From: Streptomyces sp. NBC_00390
GTDB taxonomy: Bacteria > Actinomycetota > Actinomycetes > Streptomycetales > Streptomycetaceae
Assembly (NCBI RefSeq): GCF_036057275.1
Contig: NZ_CP107945.1
Location: forward strand, 3,162,001 to 3,226,000
Length of the DNA: 64,000 nt
Direction of reading: 5' to 3'
The position numbers and the translations under genes are program-made. Below the pieces are notes generated by a model. That model did no database searches and was not told the DNA's origin. It saw only the letters and a program-made list of their open reading frames with translations. This document shows positions 43,342-51,564 of this stretch, piece after piece; within the stretch, counting starts at the first letter, position 1, and each line of letters begins with the position of its first letter.

Positions 43342-43630
43342 CGTGCGGACCTCCTCGAATCGGCGGCGCCTGTCGTTCCACGGTAGGTCCCCCGGAGCAC
43401 GGATGTCTCGTGCCCGAACGCCCGGTGACCGGCGTCCGGCCGCGCTTGCAGACCGATCGCGCCGCAGTCCGGTCACGCCGTCATGGGGGTGGCTCACCCG
43501 GTCGGGACGGCTCCGGCCAGGACGGATATGTTTCGCCCCAGGAGATCCATCGGTCTCCGGTGATTCGGTCACGGCCCGGCCCGAGCGGTGGCCGGCTTCC
43601 CGTCGCCGACGGTTCCGGGCAGGAGATGCC

Positions 43631-43984
43631 GTGAGCGCGATCCGGTCGTGCCGTCCGCCGAGGTGCAGTGCCTGGCCCGTGTCGCTGGCGCTCAATCTCA
43701 CCGTCGGGTTCGCGCTGAACCTTCCTCTGATGGTGCTGTGGCAGGTGCTCGTCGGCCGGTTCGAGAGGTCGCCGGAGGTCGCCGGGCCGATGGAGGCGGC
43801 TCTGTCCTGGCTGCTCGTGTCCGTTCCGCTGGTGGTCGTCTTCGCCGGGACCAACTACGCCGTCCTGCGGCTGACGCGGGTACCGGCGCGGCCGTACTGG
43901 GCGGTCAGTGCGCTCGCCCTGTGTGTTCCGAGCCTGCTTCTGACGTTCTCGCCGGGCTTCGGTGAGCTGTCCGTCCTGCCCTGA
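43631..43984 (+). CDS. small three-helix membrane protein
   Basis: A 117-residue protein with three hydrophobic segments (VSLALNLTVGFALNLPLMVL, LSWLLVSVPLVVVFAGTNYA, VSALALCVPSLLLTFSPGFG). The family is not recognised. GTG 43631 follows CAGGAGATGCC. It ends 67 bases before the next membrane-protein gene, which appears to have its own promoter. Confidence 0.72.
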   Translation: MSAIRSCRPPRCSAWPVSLALNLTVGFALNLPLMVLWQVLVGRFERSPEVAGPMEAALSWLLVSVPLVVVFAGTNYAVLRLTRVPARPYWAVSALALCVPSLLLTFSPGFGELSVLP

Positions 43985-44038
43985 CGGCGGTTCACGGGTC
44001 CGGTCAACGGCCCACGCGGTGCGCCGAGTCCGGCCCAC

Positions 44039-44044
44039 TAGGGT
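44039..44044 (+). promoter_or_regulatory. -10 element of probable leaderless transcript
   Basis: TAGGGT followed by 7 bases and GTG 44052, no ribosome-binding site; one of the clearest examples in the window. Confidence 0.6.
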
Positions 44045-44051
44045 GTGCGCC

Positions 44052-45647
44052 GTGGGGATCAGCGAGTACATCGGCACCGTACGCACGGACGACGACGAGC
44101 GGGACGCATCACCTCGGTGGCGCGTCCCGCTCGTCGTGACCGGTGTCGTCGTGCCGCTGTACGTGCTGTGGGCCGCGGTCCTCGCGACCGGCGGCGGCGA
44201 TCTGGCGGCCCAGCTGGCGTGGGCCGGATTCATGGAGCGGCATCCGGGCTCGGCGTACAACCTGTCCTGGTACGGCGGGATGCACATCGCCAACTACAGC
44301 GTGCTGACACCGCCCTTGATGGCCCTCTTCGGTGTGCGCGCGGTGTCGGTGGCCGCGGGGCTCGCCGGGACGTGGGTGCTGGCCTGCCTGTTCGTGCGGT
44401 GTGACCGCCGGCCGCTGTGGCCGGCCCTGGCGGGGGCGCTCGCGCTGTGGTGCAACGTCGCCTCCGGGCGCACCACCTTCGCGCTGGGCGTTGCGATCGG
44501 GCTGCTCGCGGTGCGGTACGTGGGCAGGACCGCCGTCGCGGCGCTCTGCGCCGCGCTCGCGGCTCTGGCGAGTCCCGTCGCCGGACTGTTCCTGCTGGTG
44601 GCGGGTGCGGCGTACGGCCTGGACAGGCAGTGGCGCAGGGCTGCGGCGCTGGTGGTGCCGCCGGTCGTCGTGGTCGGGGCGGTGACGGTGCTGTTCCCGT
44701 TCCGTGGCGAGCAGCCGATGGCCGGCGGCAAGCTGTGGCTGCCGTTGCTGGTGTCGGCCGCGCTGGTGATCGCGGCGCCGCCGGCATGGCGCGTGGTGCG
44801 GTACGGGGCCGCGGTGTACGGGGCCGGTGTCGTCCTGACGTATCTGATCGCGTCCCCGATCGGCACGAACGTCGAACGGCTCGCGGGCCTGGTGGGCCCG
44901 CCGGTACTGCTGGCCGCGGTGCTCGCCTGCGGGCTCGCCCGGCTCCGGCGTGCGGTGCTCGCCTGCGCCCTGGCGGTGAACTCGTACTGGCTGGTGGACA
45001 AGACGGAGGACGATCTGGCCGTCTCGAACGACGTGCCGGCGTGGGCGGCGCACACCGACGGTGTCGTGCGGGAGCTGGAGCGGCTGGGGGCCGACCGTAC
45101 GCGTGTCGAGGTCGTCCCGGCCCGCAACCACCGTGAGGCGACCGTGCTCGCGCCGTACGTCAACATGGCCCGTGGCTGGAACCGCCAGCTGGACGTGGAG
45201 CGCGGGCGGCTCTTCTACGACGGTTCGCTGGACGCCGCGACGTACCGCGGGTGGCTGGACCGCTGGGCGGTGGGCCTGGTGGTGCTGCACCACGGCCGAC
45301 CGGACGGGCCGGCCGAGGCCGAGGCGGCGATCGTACGGAGCGAGCCGGAGTGGCTGGAGCGGGTGTGGCGCGACGACGACTGGACGGTGTACCGCGTCCG
45401 TGACGCGGCCCCGCTCGTGTCGCCCCCCGCGGCGGTGGTCCGCGGCACCGACGCCGAGCTGGTCGTACGCGTCCCGGAGGCAGGCTCGGTGACGGTGAAG
45501 GTGGCGTACTCCCCCTGGCTGCGGGCCGAGGGCGGGTGCCTGCGCCAGGAGGGCGAGTGGACACGGCTGACGGTGCCGAAGGCGGGCGAGTACCGGCTCG
45601 ACTCGGCGTACCGGTGGGGGCTTTCGGCCGGTGACGACTGTGGCTGA
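44052..45647 (+). CDS. multi-pass integral membrane protein, GT-C-like
   Basis: A 531-residue protein with about ten membrane segments in the first 340 residues (VPLVVTGVVVPLYVLWAAVL, YSVLTPPLMALFGVRAVSVA, RTAVAALCAALAALASPVAG) and a C-terminal external domain (RTRVEVVPARNHREATVLAP, WLERVWRDDDWTVYRVRD). A long first loop and this layout resemble GT-C glycosyltransferases, but I see no diagnostic acidic motif, so function is open. GTG 44052 is chosen for the -10 spacing; GTG 44043 is an alternative. Confidence 0.78.
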   Translation: MGISEYIGTVRTDDDERDASPRWRVPLVVTGVVVPLYVLWAAVLATGGGDLAAQLAWAGFMERHPGSAYNLSWYGGMHIANYSVLTPPLMALFGVRAVSVAAGLAGTWVLACLFVRCDRRPLWPALAGALALWCNVASGRTTFALGVAIGLLAVRYVGRTAVAALCAALAALASPVAGLFLLVAGAAYGLDRQWRRAAALVVPPVVVVGAVTVLFPFRGEQPMAGGKLWLPLLVSAALVIAAPPAWRVVRYGAAVYGAGVVLTYLIASPIGTNVERLAGLVGPPVLLAAVLACGLARLRRAVLACALAVNSYWLVDKTEDDLAVSNDVPAWAAHTDGVVRELERLGADRTRVEVVPARNHREATVLAPYVNMARGWNRQLDVERGRLFYDGSLDAATYRGWLDRWAVGLVVLHHGRPDGPAEAEAAIVRSEPEWLERVWRDDDWTVYRVRDAAPLVSPPAAVVRGTDAELVVRVPEAGSVTVKVAYSPWLRAEGGCLRQEGEWTRLTVPKAGEYRLDSAYRWGLSAGDDCG

Positions 45648-45716
45648 GGCGAGCTGAGGCCGAGGCGGGTGTGCTGCGGTGGGGGCGTTGTCAGTGACGT
45701 GTGTCACGCTCGGGTC

Positions 45717-46097
45717 ATGATTGATCACATCTCGGTGCAGGTGAGGGATCCGGCGGTCAGTGCCGCCTTCTACGACCGCGTGCTGGCCACGCTCGGCGGC
45801 AAGCGGATGATCGAGCGCAACGACGGCGGGGTGATCGGGTACGGCACCACGCATCCGACGTTCTGGATCGGGCCCGCGACGAGCGATGAGGTGGAAGCTG
45901 CGCACGAACTGCACATCGCCTTTGCCTCGGCCGACCGCGCGGGGGTGCGGGCCTTCCACGCGGCGGCCGTCGAGGCGGGGGCGGAGGTGCTGCACGAGCC
46001 ACGGGTGTGGCCGGTGTACCACCCCGCGTACTACGGAGCGTTCGTCAGGGACCCGGACGGCAACAACGTGGAGGCGGTCTGCCACGTGCCCGAGTAG
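45717..46097 (+). CDS. VOC-family protein (second)
   Basis: A 126-residue glyoxalase-fold protein: MIDHISVQVRDPAVSAAFYD, ELHIAFASADRAGVRAFHAA, VWPVYHPAYYGAFVRDPDGN-NVEAVCH. Metal ligands His4, His61-like and Glu near the end are present. It resembles small lactoylglutathione-lyase-like proteins but its substrate is unknown. ATG 45717 follows a GTGACGTGTGTCAC-like dyad. Confidence 0.9.
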   Translation: MIDHISVQVRDPAVSAAFYDRVLATLGGKRMIERNDGGVIGYGTTHPTFWIGPATSDEVEAAHELHIAFASADRAGVRAFHAAAVEAGAEVLHEPRVWPVYHPAYYGAFVRDPDGNNVEAVCHVPE

Positions 46098-46131
46098 GCG
46101 CCGGGCTCGACGGACCGTCGCCGGACGGGTG

Positions 46132-46482
46132 TCATGCCACCGACTGTGCCTCGCGCAGCAGGGCGGCGGTGCGGGCGGCGTCGTAGCCGGGGGCGACGCC
46201 GTCGACGAGGACGACGTCCCCTGCCATGTGACGGGTGCGCAGAGGGATCAGCTCCTGGTAGGCGTCCGACTCGTACCAGTCACGGGCCTCCCCCGGGCCG
46301 GGGAAGCCGATGATGACGAGCGCGCCCGGCCAGACTCCCTCACGGATCTCGACGGATGCGCCGTGGACGAGGAAACGGCCGCCGAAGGGGTCGAGCGTGG
46401 ACTGAATGCGTTCCATGTAGTCGAAGACCTCGTCGTCCAGGTGGGCGGCGGGGTGCAGGTGGCCGACGGCGTACGCGCTCAT
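46132..46482 (-). CDS. DUF1330 family protein
   Basis: A 116-residue ferredoxin-like alpha/beta protein: YAVGHLHPAAHLDDEVFDYM near the start and ALVIIGFPGPGEARDWYESD-AYQELIPLR, which is the DUF1330 signature. Small dimeric barrels of this type are of unknown role. ATG 46482 follows GGGAGGGA. It is convergent with the VOC gene and divergent from the serine hydrolase. Confidence 0.9.
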   Translation of the reverse strand: MSAYAVGHLHPAAHLDDEVFDYMERIQSTLDPFGGRFLVHGASVEIREGVWPGALVIIGFPGPGEARDWYESDAYQELIPLRTRHMAGDVVLVDGVAPGYDAARTAALLREAQSVA

Positions 46483-46779
46483 GGTGTCCCTCCCGGGGTG
46501 CGTTCGGATCTCCTCGCGGTGCCTGATGCGTTCGATCCTGCCGGGGACACGCGCGGCAGTCGATTACCTCCGGGGTAACCGGCTCCCCGTTCGGCCGGAC
46601 GGCCCGGCAGGATGCTGTGCCGTCCTCGTTCCGGCCTGCTGCGAACGGGTCAGTGCCGGGCCCGGTCACCCCTTCGGGGACATGCGCCGGACTTACGTTG
46701 GGCATGGCACGCGCCCCTTCGCGACCTTCCTTCTCCGCGTGCCGCCGCACCGACCGCACGGCGGAAAGAGGCATCCGGG

Positions 46780-48039
46780 ATGACGCGCAGCTCCGAACGC
46801 CGCAGGTGGGCGGCGGCAACAGCCCAGGGCAGGCTCGCCGTGGCGGCCTGCGCCGCCGCCGGGCTCCTGACAGTGACGGCGTGCAGCGGCACCACGACGA
46901 GCGCTCCGCCGGCGGCCGCCGCCCCGACGCCCTCCCCCAGCACCTCGGTCCGTGAACTCACCCCGGCTCTGTCGTCGCAGCTGGACAAGGCCGTCCAGCA
47001 GACGCTGAAGCAGGCGGGCGTGCCCGGGGTGACCGTGGGGCTGTGGCTGCCGGGCAAGGGCACCTACGTCCGCTCGTTCGGTGAAGCCGACAAGGGCACC
47101 GGTGCCGCCATGTCGGAGAACCTGCACATGCGGATCGGCAGCGAGACCAAGACGTTCACGGTGACCGGGATCCTGCGGCTGGTGGACGCGGGGCGGCTCG
47201 GCCTCGACGACCCGATCTCGAAGTACGTGGACGACGTCCCGGGCGGGGACCGGATCACCCTGCGCCAGCTCGCCGAGATGCGCAGCGGACTCTTCTCGTA
47301 CACCCAGGACCCGGACTTCGACAAAGCCTTCATGTCCGACCCCGACCGGAGGTTCACACCGCAGCAGCTGCTCGACTATGCCTTCAAGCACCCGCCGCTG
47401 TTCGCCCCGGGGAAGAAGTTCAACTACTCCAACACCAACCTGATCCTGCTCGGCCGGGTCATCGAGGAGGTGAGCGGCCAACCACTCGGCGACTTCCTCG
47501 AGCAGCAGGTCATCGAACCGGCGGGCCTGCGCAACACGCTCTTCCCCAAGGGGACCGAGTTCCCCGAACCGCACGCCCAGGGCTACACGATGCAGACGCC
47601 GAACGGCGAGATCGCGAACGCGACGAACTGGGACCCGTCCTGGGCCTGGGCCGCCGGCGCGATCATCTCCGACCTGCAGGACCTGCGGAGATGGGCGCCG
47701 ATCCTCGCGAAGGGCACCCTGCTCAAGCCCGCCACACAACGGCAGCGCCTGCGGATGCTGCCCACCGGCTACCCGGGGACCGCGTACGGGCTCGGCATCT
47801 TCACCACCAACGGGTGGATCGGGCACAACGGCTCGCTCCCCGGCTACGAGTCGGTGACGGTCTATCTGCCCTCTGCCAAGGCGACGTTGGTGATCCTCAC
47901 CAACGCGGACTTCCTCTACAAGGGCTCCGAGAACAGCACGCTGTTCGCGGAGGCCGTCACCCGCATCGTGACCCCGGACAATGTCTACGCCCTGCCGCCG
48001 TCGGCGCCGTCCGCGGCGTCGCCGTCCCCGTCCGCCTGA
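46780..48039 (+). CDS. serine hydrolase lipoprotein (D,D-peptidase / class C beta-lactamase fold)
   Basis: A 419-residue exported enzyme. A hydrophobic start and lipobox LLTVTA-Cys35 mark a lipoprotein. The penicillin-recognising set is complete: Ser121-x-x-Lys124 (GSETKTFT), Tyr216-Ser-Asn (FNYSNTN) and His349-Asn-Gly (GHNGSLPG). Overall it resembles the Streptomyces R61 D,D-carboxypeptidase more than a resistance enzyme. Likely acts on peptidoglycan stems or a related amide. ATG 46780. Its 3' end overlaps the convergent GNAT gene by 55 bases. Confidence 0.92.
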   Translation: MTRSSERRRWAAATAQGRLAVAACAAAGLLTVTACSGTTTSAPPAAAAPTPSPSTSVRELTPALSSQLDKAVQQTLKQAGVPGVTVGLWLPGKGTYVRSFGEADKGTGAAMSENLHMRIGSETKTFTVTGILRLVDAGRLGLDDPISKYVDDVPGGDRITLRQLAEMRSGLFSYTQDPDFDKAFMSDPDRRFTPQQLLDYAFKHPPLFAPGKKFNYSNTNLILLGRVIEEVSGQPLGDFLEQQVIEPAGLRNTLFPKGTEFPEPHAQGYTMQTPNGEIANATNWDPSWAWAAGAIISDLQDLRRWAPILAKGTLLKPATQRQRLRMLPTGYPGTAYGLGIFTTNGWIGHNGSLPGYESVTVYLPSAKATLVILTNADFLYKGSENSTLFAEAVTRIVTPDNVYALPPSAPSAASPSPSA

Positions 48040-49058
48040 CGCGCCGGCCGCCCGGCACGTTCGGGTGGGAGCACGGCCTGGAAGTAGCCGACTGCCCGCT
48101 CGCGCCGGTAGCCGAGCTGCTGGTTGACCGCCAGCATCGGGCGGTTCTCGTCGGCGACGGTGGTCGCGATCTCGCGTACGGACGGCTGGGCCGAGGCGAC
48201 CGCGGTGAGCATATGGCGCTTGACGGCCCGGCCGAGGCCGCGGCCGCGGTGAGCGGGCAGGACCACCGTGTCGTACTGCAGGGCTCGCACGTCCGACGGG
48301 TCGCGCAGCACCAGCTCGGTGTACGCGGCCACGGTGTCGCTGCCGCCCGCCGTGTGCACCACCGCCGAGGAGAGGATGAAGCCGCCCCGGTCCTCGATCA
48401 CCTGCGCCGCGGCCCGGACCCGGTCCGCGTCCCATGCGGGGGTGGCCCGGTCCATGTCACCGCTGGGTGCGTCCTCCATGGCGTTGTGAGCCTCGGCGAA
48501 CGCGGCGGCGAGCGCGTCGGGCACGACACCGGTCCAGTGGGCGTAGGTGTAGCCGTCGGGCAGCCGGGGTGGCAGGGGGTGGACGGCGAGCGCGTCGGCG
48601 ATGTTCTGCACGTACCAGGCGAGCGACAGCACCTCGGTGAAGCCGAGGCCGACGGCGAACGCCTCACCCGCGCCGCCGAGTTCGATTTCGACCGTGACCG
48701 ATGTGCGCCTGTGGGCGGCGAGTTCGTCGCGTACGGCGCTCCAGAGCCGCGCGCCGGTGCCCCGCTTCCTTGCTCTCGGGTGCACGGCGAGCATGTCGAG
48801 GAAGGCGGTGTGCCGGTTTCTCTCGTCCAGGAACAGCACCAGGGACGCGACGCCGTCGTACGAGCCGTCGGCGGCGACGGCCACGAGGTGGACGGCCTCG
48901 GTGTTCACCGAGGGGTGCCGGAGCTTTCCCTCGGTCTGCGCCCGGCCCGGCGGGGGCACGTCGGCGGGCAGGTCGTGCAGATGCGCGGCCCGGAGGACGG
49001 CGTGCCAGGCGTCGACAGTGGCGGCGGCCGGCGGGGAGGGAAGGCGGATGATCGTCAT
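47985..49058 (-). CDS. tandem GNAT-fold N-acetyltransferase
   Basis: A 357-residue protein with two GNAT units. Domain 1 (about 55-170): VASLVLFLDERNRHTAFLDM, then VHPRARKRGTGARLWSAVRD for CoA binding. Domain 2 (about 240-345): VAAYTELVLRDPSDVRALQY, then VLPAHRGRGLGRAVKRHMLT with the RGRGLG pyrophosphate loop and NRPMLAVNQQLGYRRERAV. The architecture resembles mycothiol synthase and other double GNATs, but it is not MshD by its motifs that I can judge. ATG 49058 has a -10 box 7 bases upstream and no ribosome-binding site. Confidence 0.9.
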   Translation of the reverse strand: MTIIRLPSPPAAATVDAWHAVLRAAHLHDLPADVPPPGRAQTEGKLRHPSVNTEAVHLVAVAADGSYDGVASLVLFLDERNRHTAFLDMLAVHPRARKRGTGARLWSAVRDELAAHRRTSVTVEIELGGAGEAFAVGLGFTEVLSLAWYVQNIADALAVHPLPPRLPDGYTYAHWTGVVPDALAAAFAEAHNAMEDAPSGDMDRATPAWDADRVRAAAQVIEDRGGFILSSAVVHTAGGSDTVAAYTELVLRDPSDVRALQYDTVVLPAHRGRGLGRAVKRHMLTAVASAQPSVREIATTVADENRPMLAVNQQLGYRRERAVGYFQAVLPPERAGRPARQADGDGDAADGADGGRA

Positions 49059-49065
49059 GCTGTGG

Positions 49066-49071
49066 ACCGTA
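49066..49071 (-). promoter_or_regulatory. -10 element of probable leaderless transcript
   Basis: TACGGT on the minus strand, 7 bases before ATG 49058; it is embedded in the dyad GACCGTACGGTC (49064-49075). Confidence 0.5.
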
Positions 49072-49127
49072 CGGTCGTGCCGTCGTCCGCGCAGGGGAAT
49101 TTCGCGAGGGGCGCGGCGGAGCAGACG

Positions 49128-49164
49128 CCGGCGGCGGCACCCTGAGCCAGGGTGCCGCCGCCGG
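49128..49164 (-). terminator. hairpin terminator of L,D-transpeptidase gene
   Basis: A 17-bp perfect stem (49128-49144 with 49148-49164) and a 3-base loop, just past the stop codon at 49187. Confidence 0.85.
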
Positions 49165-49186
49165 TGGGAGTGTGCGGGTGGAGGGA

Positions 49187-50446
49187 TCAGACGGCGGAGG
49201 CGGCCTTCCACTGCGCCCAGTTCAGGTTCCAGCCGTTCAGGCCGTTGTCGGGCTTGATGGTGGTGTCCTTGGAGTTCTTGACGACGACCACGTCACCGAC
49301 GATCGAGTTGTCGAAGAACCAGGCGGCGGGCTGGTTCGGGTCGCCCGCGCCCTTGACGTCGTTCAGGCCCACACAGCCGTGGCTGGTGTTGACGGAGCCG
49401 AAGACCGAGTCGGCACCCCAGTAGTTGCCGTGGATGAAGGTGCCCGACGTGGACAGCCGCATCGCGTGCGGGACGTCCTTGATGTCGTACTCGCCCTTGC
49501 CGTCGTCGTCGGTGAAGCCGACCGTCGCACCGTTCATCCGGGTCTCCTTGAACTTCTCGGAGATCACCATCTGACCGTTGTAGGTCGGGTTGTCGGGCGA
49601 ACCGGCGGAGATCGGAATGGTCTTGACCGTCTTGCCGTCCTGGGTGACCGTCAGGGTCTTGGCGGCGGCGTCGACGACGGAGACCTGGTTCCGGCCGATC
49701 TTGAAGGTGACCGTCTTCTGCTGGACACCGACGACACCGGGCGCGCCCTCGACGCCGTCCAGTTCGAGCTTCAGGGTGACGGTCGAGCCGGCCTGCCAGT
49801 ACTGGTCGGGGCGGAAGTCGAGGCGCTGGGGGTTGAACCAGTGGCCGACGACCTCCTGACCGCTGCTGGAGGTCACGGTGATCCCGGACTGGACGGCCTT
49901 CTTGTCGGTGATCGCCTTGTTGAAGTTGATCGAGACCGGCATGCCGACGCCGACGGTGGAGCCGTCCTCCGGCGTGAAGTTGCCGATGAAGCTGTTGGCG
50001 GGCGAGACGGTCGTGAACGACGCGTTCTCGTGGGCCTCGAGGCCCTTGGCGTCCTTCGCCACCGCGGCGATCTTGTAGGTGGTCGAGCGCTGCAGCTGCC
50101 CGTCGGGCTTCCAGCTCTTGCCGCCGGCCGCGAGGGTGCCCTGCACCGGCGCGCCGTCGGCCGTGGTCATCGTGACCTCGGTCAGGGTGCCGTCGCTGAC
50201 GGTGACCTTGGCCGCGTTGTTGATGCTGGCGTTGGTCGCGCCGTTCTTGGGCGAGATCGCTATTCGGGCCTTGGAGGTGTCCTTGGCGGCCGCCTCGTCG
50301 GCCTTGGCCTGTGATGTGTCCTGGGTGCCGCCCGACTTGTCCCCGTCGTCGGAGCAGGCCGAAAGCACCAGCACGCCGCCGAGTACCGCGGAGGCGACCA
50401 TCAGGCCCCGGCGCCGCTTGCTTTCCGTCATCACACGCTTCTCCAT
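49187..50446 (-). CDS. L,D-transpeptidase lipoprotein with Ig-like domains
   Basis: A 419-residue lipoprotein: short basic start, lipobox LVLSA-Cys31, a disordered Asp/Lys/Ala stretch, two Ig-like domains (about 65-160 and 160-255; ISPKNGATNASINNAAKVTV, NFTPEDGSTVGVGMPVSINF), then a YkuD catalytic domain with His356-Gly-Cys358 (NTSHGCVGLND) and an upstream HGNYWG. It forms 3-3 crosslinks in peptidoglycan, as the mycobacterial Ldt enzymes do. Start ATG 50446 or ATG 50431; both give the same lipobox. Confidence 0.95.
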   Translation of the reverse strand: MEKRVMTESKRRRGLMVASAVLGGVLVLSACSDDGDKSGGTQDTSQAKADEAAAKDTSKARIAISPKNGATNASINNAAKVTVSDGTLTEVTMTTADGAPVQGTLAAGGKSWKPDGQLQRSTTYKIAAVAKDAKGLEAHENASFTTVSPANSFIGNFTPEDGSTVGVGMPVSINFNKAITDKKAVQSGITVTSSSGQEVVGHWFNPQRLDFRPDQYWQAGSTVTLKLELDGVEGAPGVVGVQQKTVTFKIGRNQVSVVDAAAKTLTVTQDGKTVKTIPISAGSPDNPTYNGQMVISEKFKETRMNGATVGFTDDDGKGEYDIKDVPHAMRLSTSGTFIHGNYWGADSVFGSVNTSHGCVGLNDVKGAGDPNQPAAWFFDNSIVGDVVVVKNSKDTTIKPDNGLNGWNLNWAQWKAASAV

Positions 50447-50705
50447 CGCTACCGATTCCCCTGACCGCTCACTTGGTAACACGCGTTCCGGGCGATCCGG
50501 TTCCACACCCGGAACGGATGTGGGGAACACCACTCACCGCCATCTCGACCCACGAGACTCCGGCACCGATTCTGATCGACGCGACGGACGCCACGCTGGT
50601 TGCGCCCGTTCGCGGATCGACACGGAGCATCACGGACCCGGCCGGGCTCCGGTTCGCCTGCCCGGCGATCCGGGGCCCGAAGCCTGTCAGATTCCCGTGG
50701 CGCGC

Positions 50706-51062
50706 TCAGCGGCCGGCATCGTCGTCGGTGCCTGCCTCATCCTCGTACTCTCCATCCTCCTCGTCCAGGTCCCATTCCTCCGCATCCGGGTCGTACTCGA
50801 TCTGCTCGCTGCTCCACGACGCCTGCGCGAGCTCCACCCCGGGCACCTCGCCGACCAGGTCGAACGGGTCCACGAGATACGCGAGCGCCTCCGCCTCGTC
50901 CTCGCGGACCGTGGCCCCGGCGTGCGCGCGTTCCTCGTCCGGCATGAACTCGTCGTCCGCGATCCGCTCCAGGGCCGCGCCGGTCAGGGCGCCGGGGTCC
51001 TGGATCTCCAGCACCAATTCCACGTGTAGGCGCACATACTGTGATGTCTCAGAAGTAGTCAC
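50706..51062 (-). CDS. small acidic hypothetical protein
   Basis: A 118-residue cytosolic protein: YVRLHVELVLEIQDPGALTG, AALERIADDEFMPDEERAHA, and a strongly acidic tail (DPDAEEWDLDEEDGEYEDEA). No motif I recognise; it may be a conserved Streptomyces hypothetical. GTG 51062 has no strong ribosome-binding site. Divergent from the LAQTG protein gene. Confidence 0.75.
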   Translation of the reverse strand: MTTSETSQYVRLHVELVLEIQDPGALTGAALERIADDEFMPDEERAHAGATVREDEAEALAYLVDPFDLVGEVPGVELAQASWSSEQIEYDPDAEEWDLDEEDGEYEDEAGTDDDAGR

Positions 51063-51170
51063 ACGACGGAGAGTAGGGCTCCCGCGCTCGCGGCTTTCCT
51101 GCGACCCGCTGCTTTCACTAGCATCAGCGCACCCACCCAAGTCGAGGATGCCTCAAGGGGGATCGAGTCC

Positions 51171-51488
51171 GTGTCCGTCGCACGTCGACCGCTGCTCACC
51201 GCCACTGCCGCAGGGACTTTGCTCTGTGCTCTGTGGTTCGTCCCCTCGGCCAATGCCACTGCCGAGAAACACACCGCGCGGCACTCCGGCACCGGTTCGA
51301 CCGCCTCCGCCGCGGAGGTCTCCGAGGGCGAGGCGACCACGGAGAGTAAGCAGCAGCTGACGCTCGCGCAGACCGGCAGTGTCGACACCACCCCGTATGT
51401 CGTCACCGGGACGGCGTGCCTGGGCATCGGGGCGGGTTTCGTGGCCTACTCGGTGCGCAGGCGCACATCCGCCCCGGCCGCGTTCTGA
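51171..51488 (+). CDS. small LAQTG cell-wall protein (sortase E substrate)
   Basis: A 105-residue exported protein. Signal peptide to about residue 29 (VPSANA), a 35-residue Thr/Ser/Ala/Glu-rich mature part, then a sorting signal: LAQTG (residues 65-69), a hydrophobic stretch (YVVTGTACLGIGAGFVAYSV) and a basic end RRRT. LAxTG is the motif cut by class E sortases of Streptomyces, which anchor long chaplins and other surface proteins. The mature part is very short, so it may be a wall-linked spacer or signal. GTG 51171 follows AAGGGGGA. Confidence 0.88.
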   Translation: MSVARRPLLTATAAGTLLCALWFVPSANATAEKHTARHSGTGSTASAAEVSEGEATTESKQQLTLAQTGSVDTTPYVVTGTACLGIGAGFVAYSVRRRTSAPAAF

Positions 51489-51500
51489 CGGAGCGCGAAG

Positions 51501-51524
51501 GGCCGCCCCCGGCTGGGGGCGGCC
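51501..51524. terminator. hairpin terminator with T-run
   Basis: Stem GGCCGCCCCC (51501-51510) with 51515-51524, loop GGCT, followed by GTTTTG. It lies between the convergent LAQTG gene and hutH. Confidence 0.85.
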
Positions 51525-51564
51525 GTTTTGCGTGACGTGGCCGCTGCCGGGCCCGGCCGTTCCG

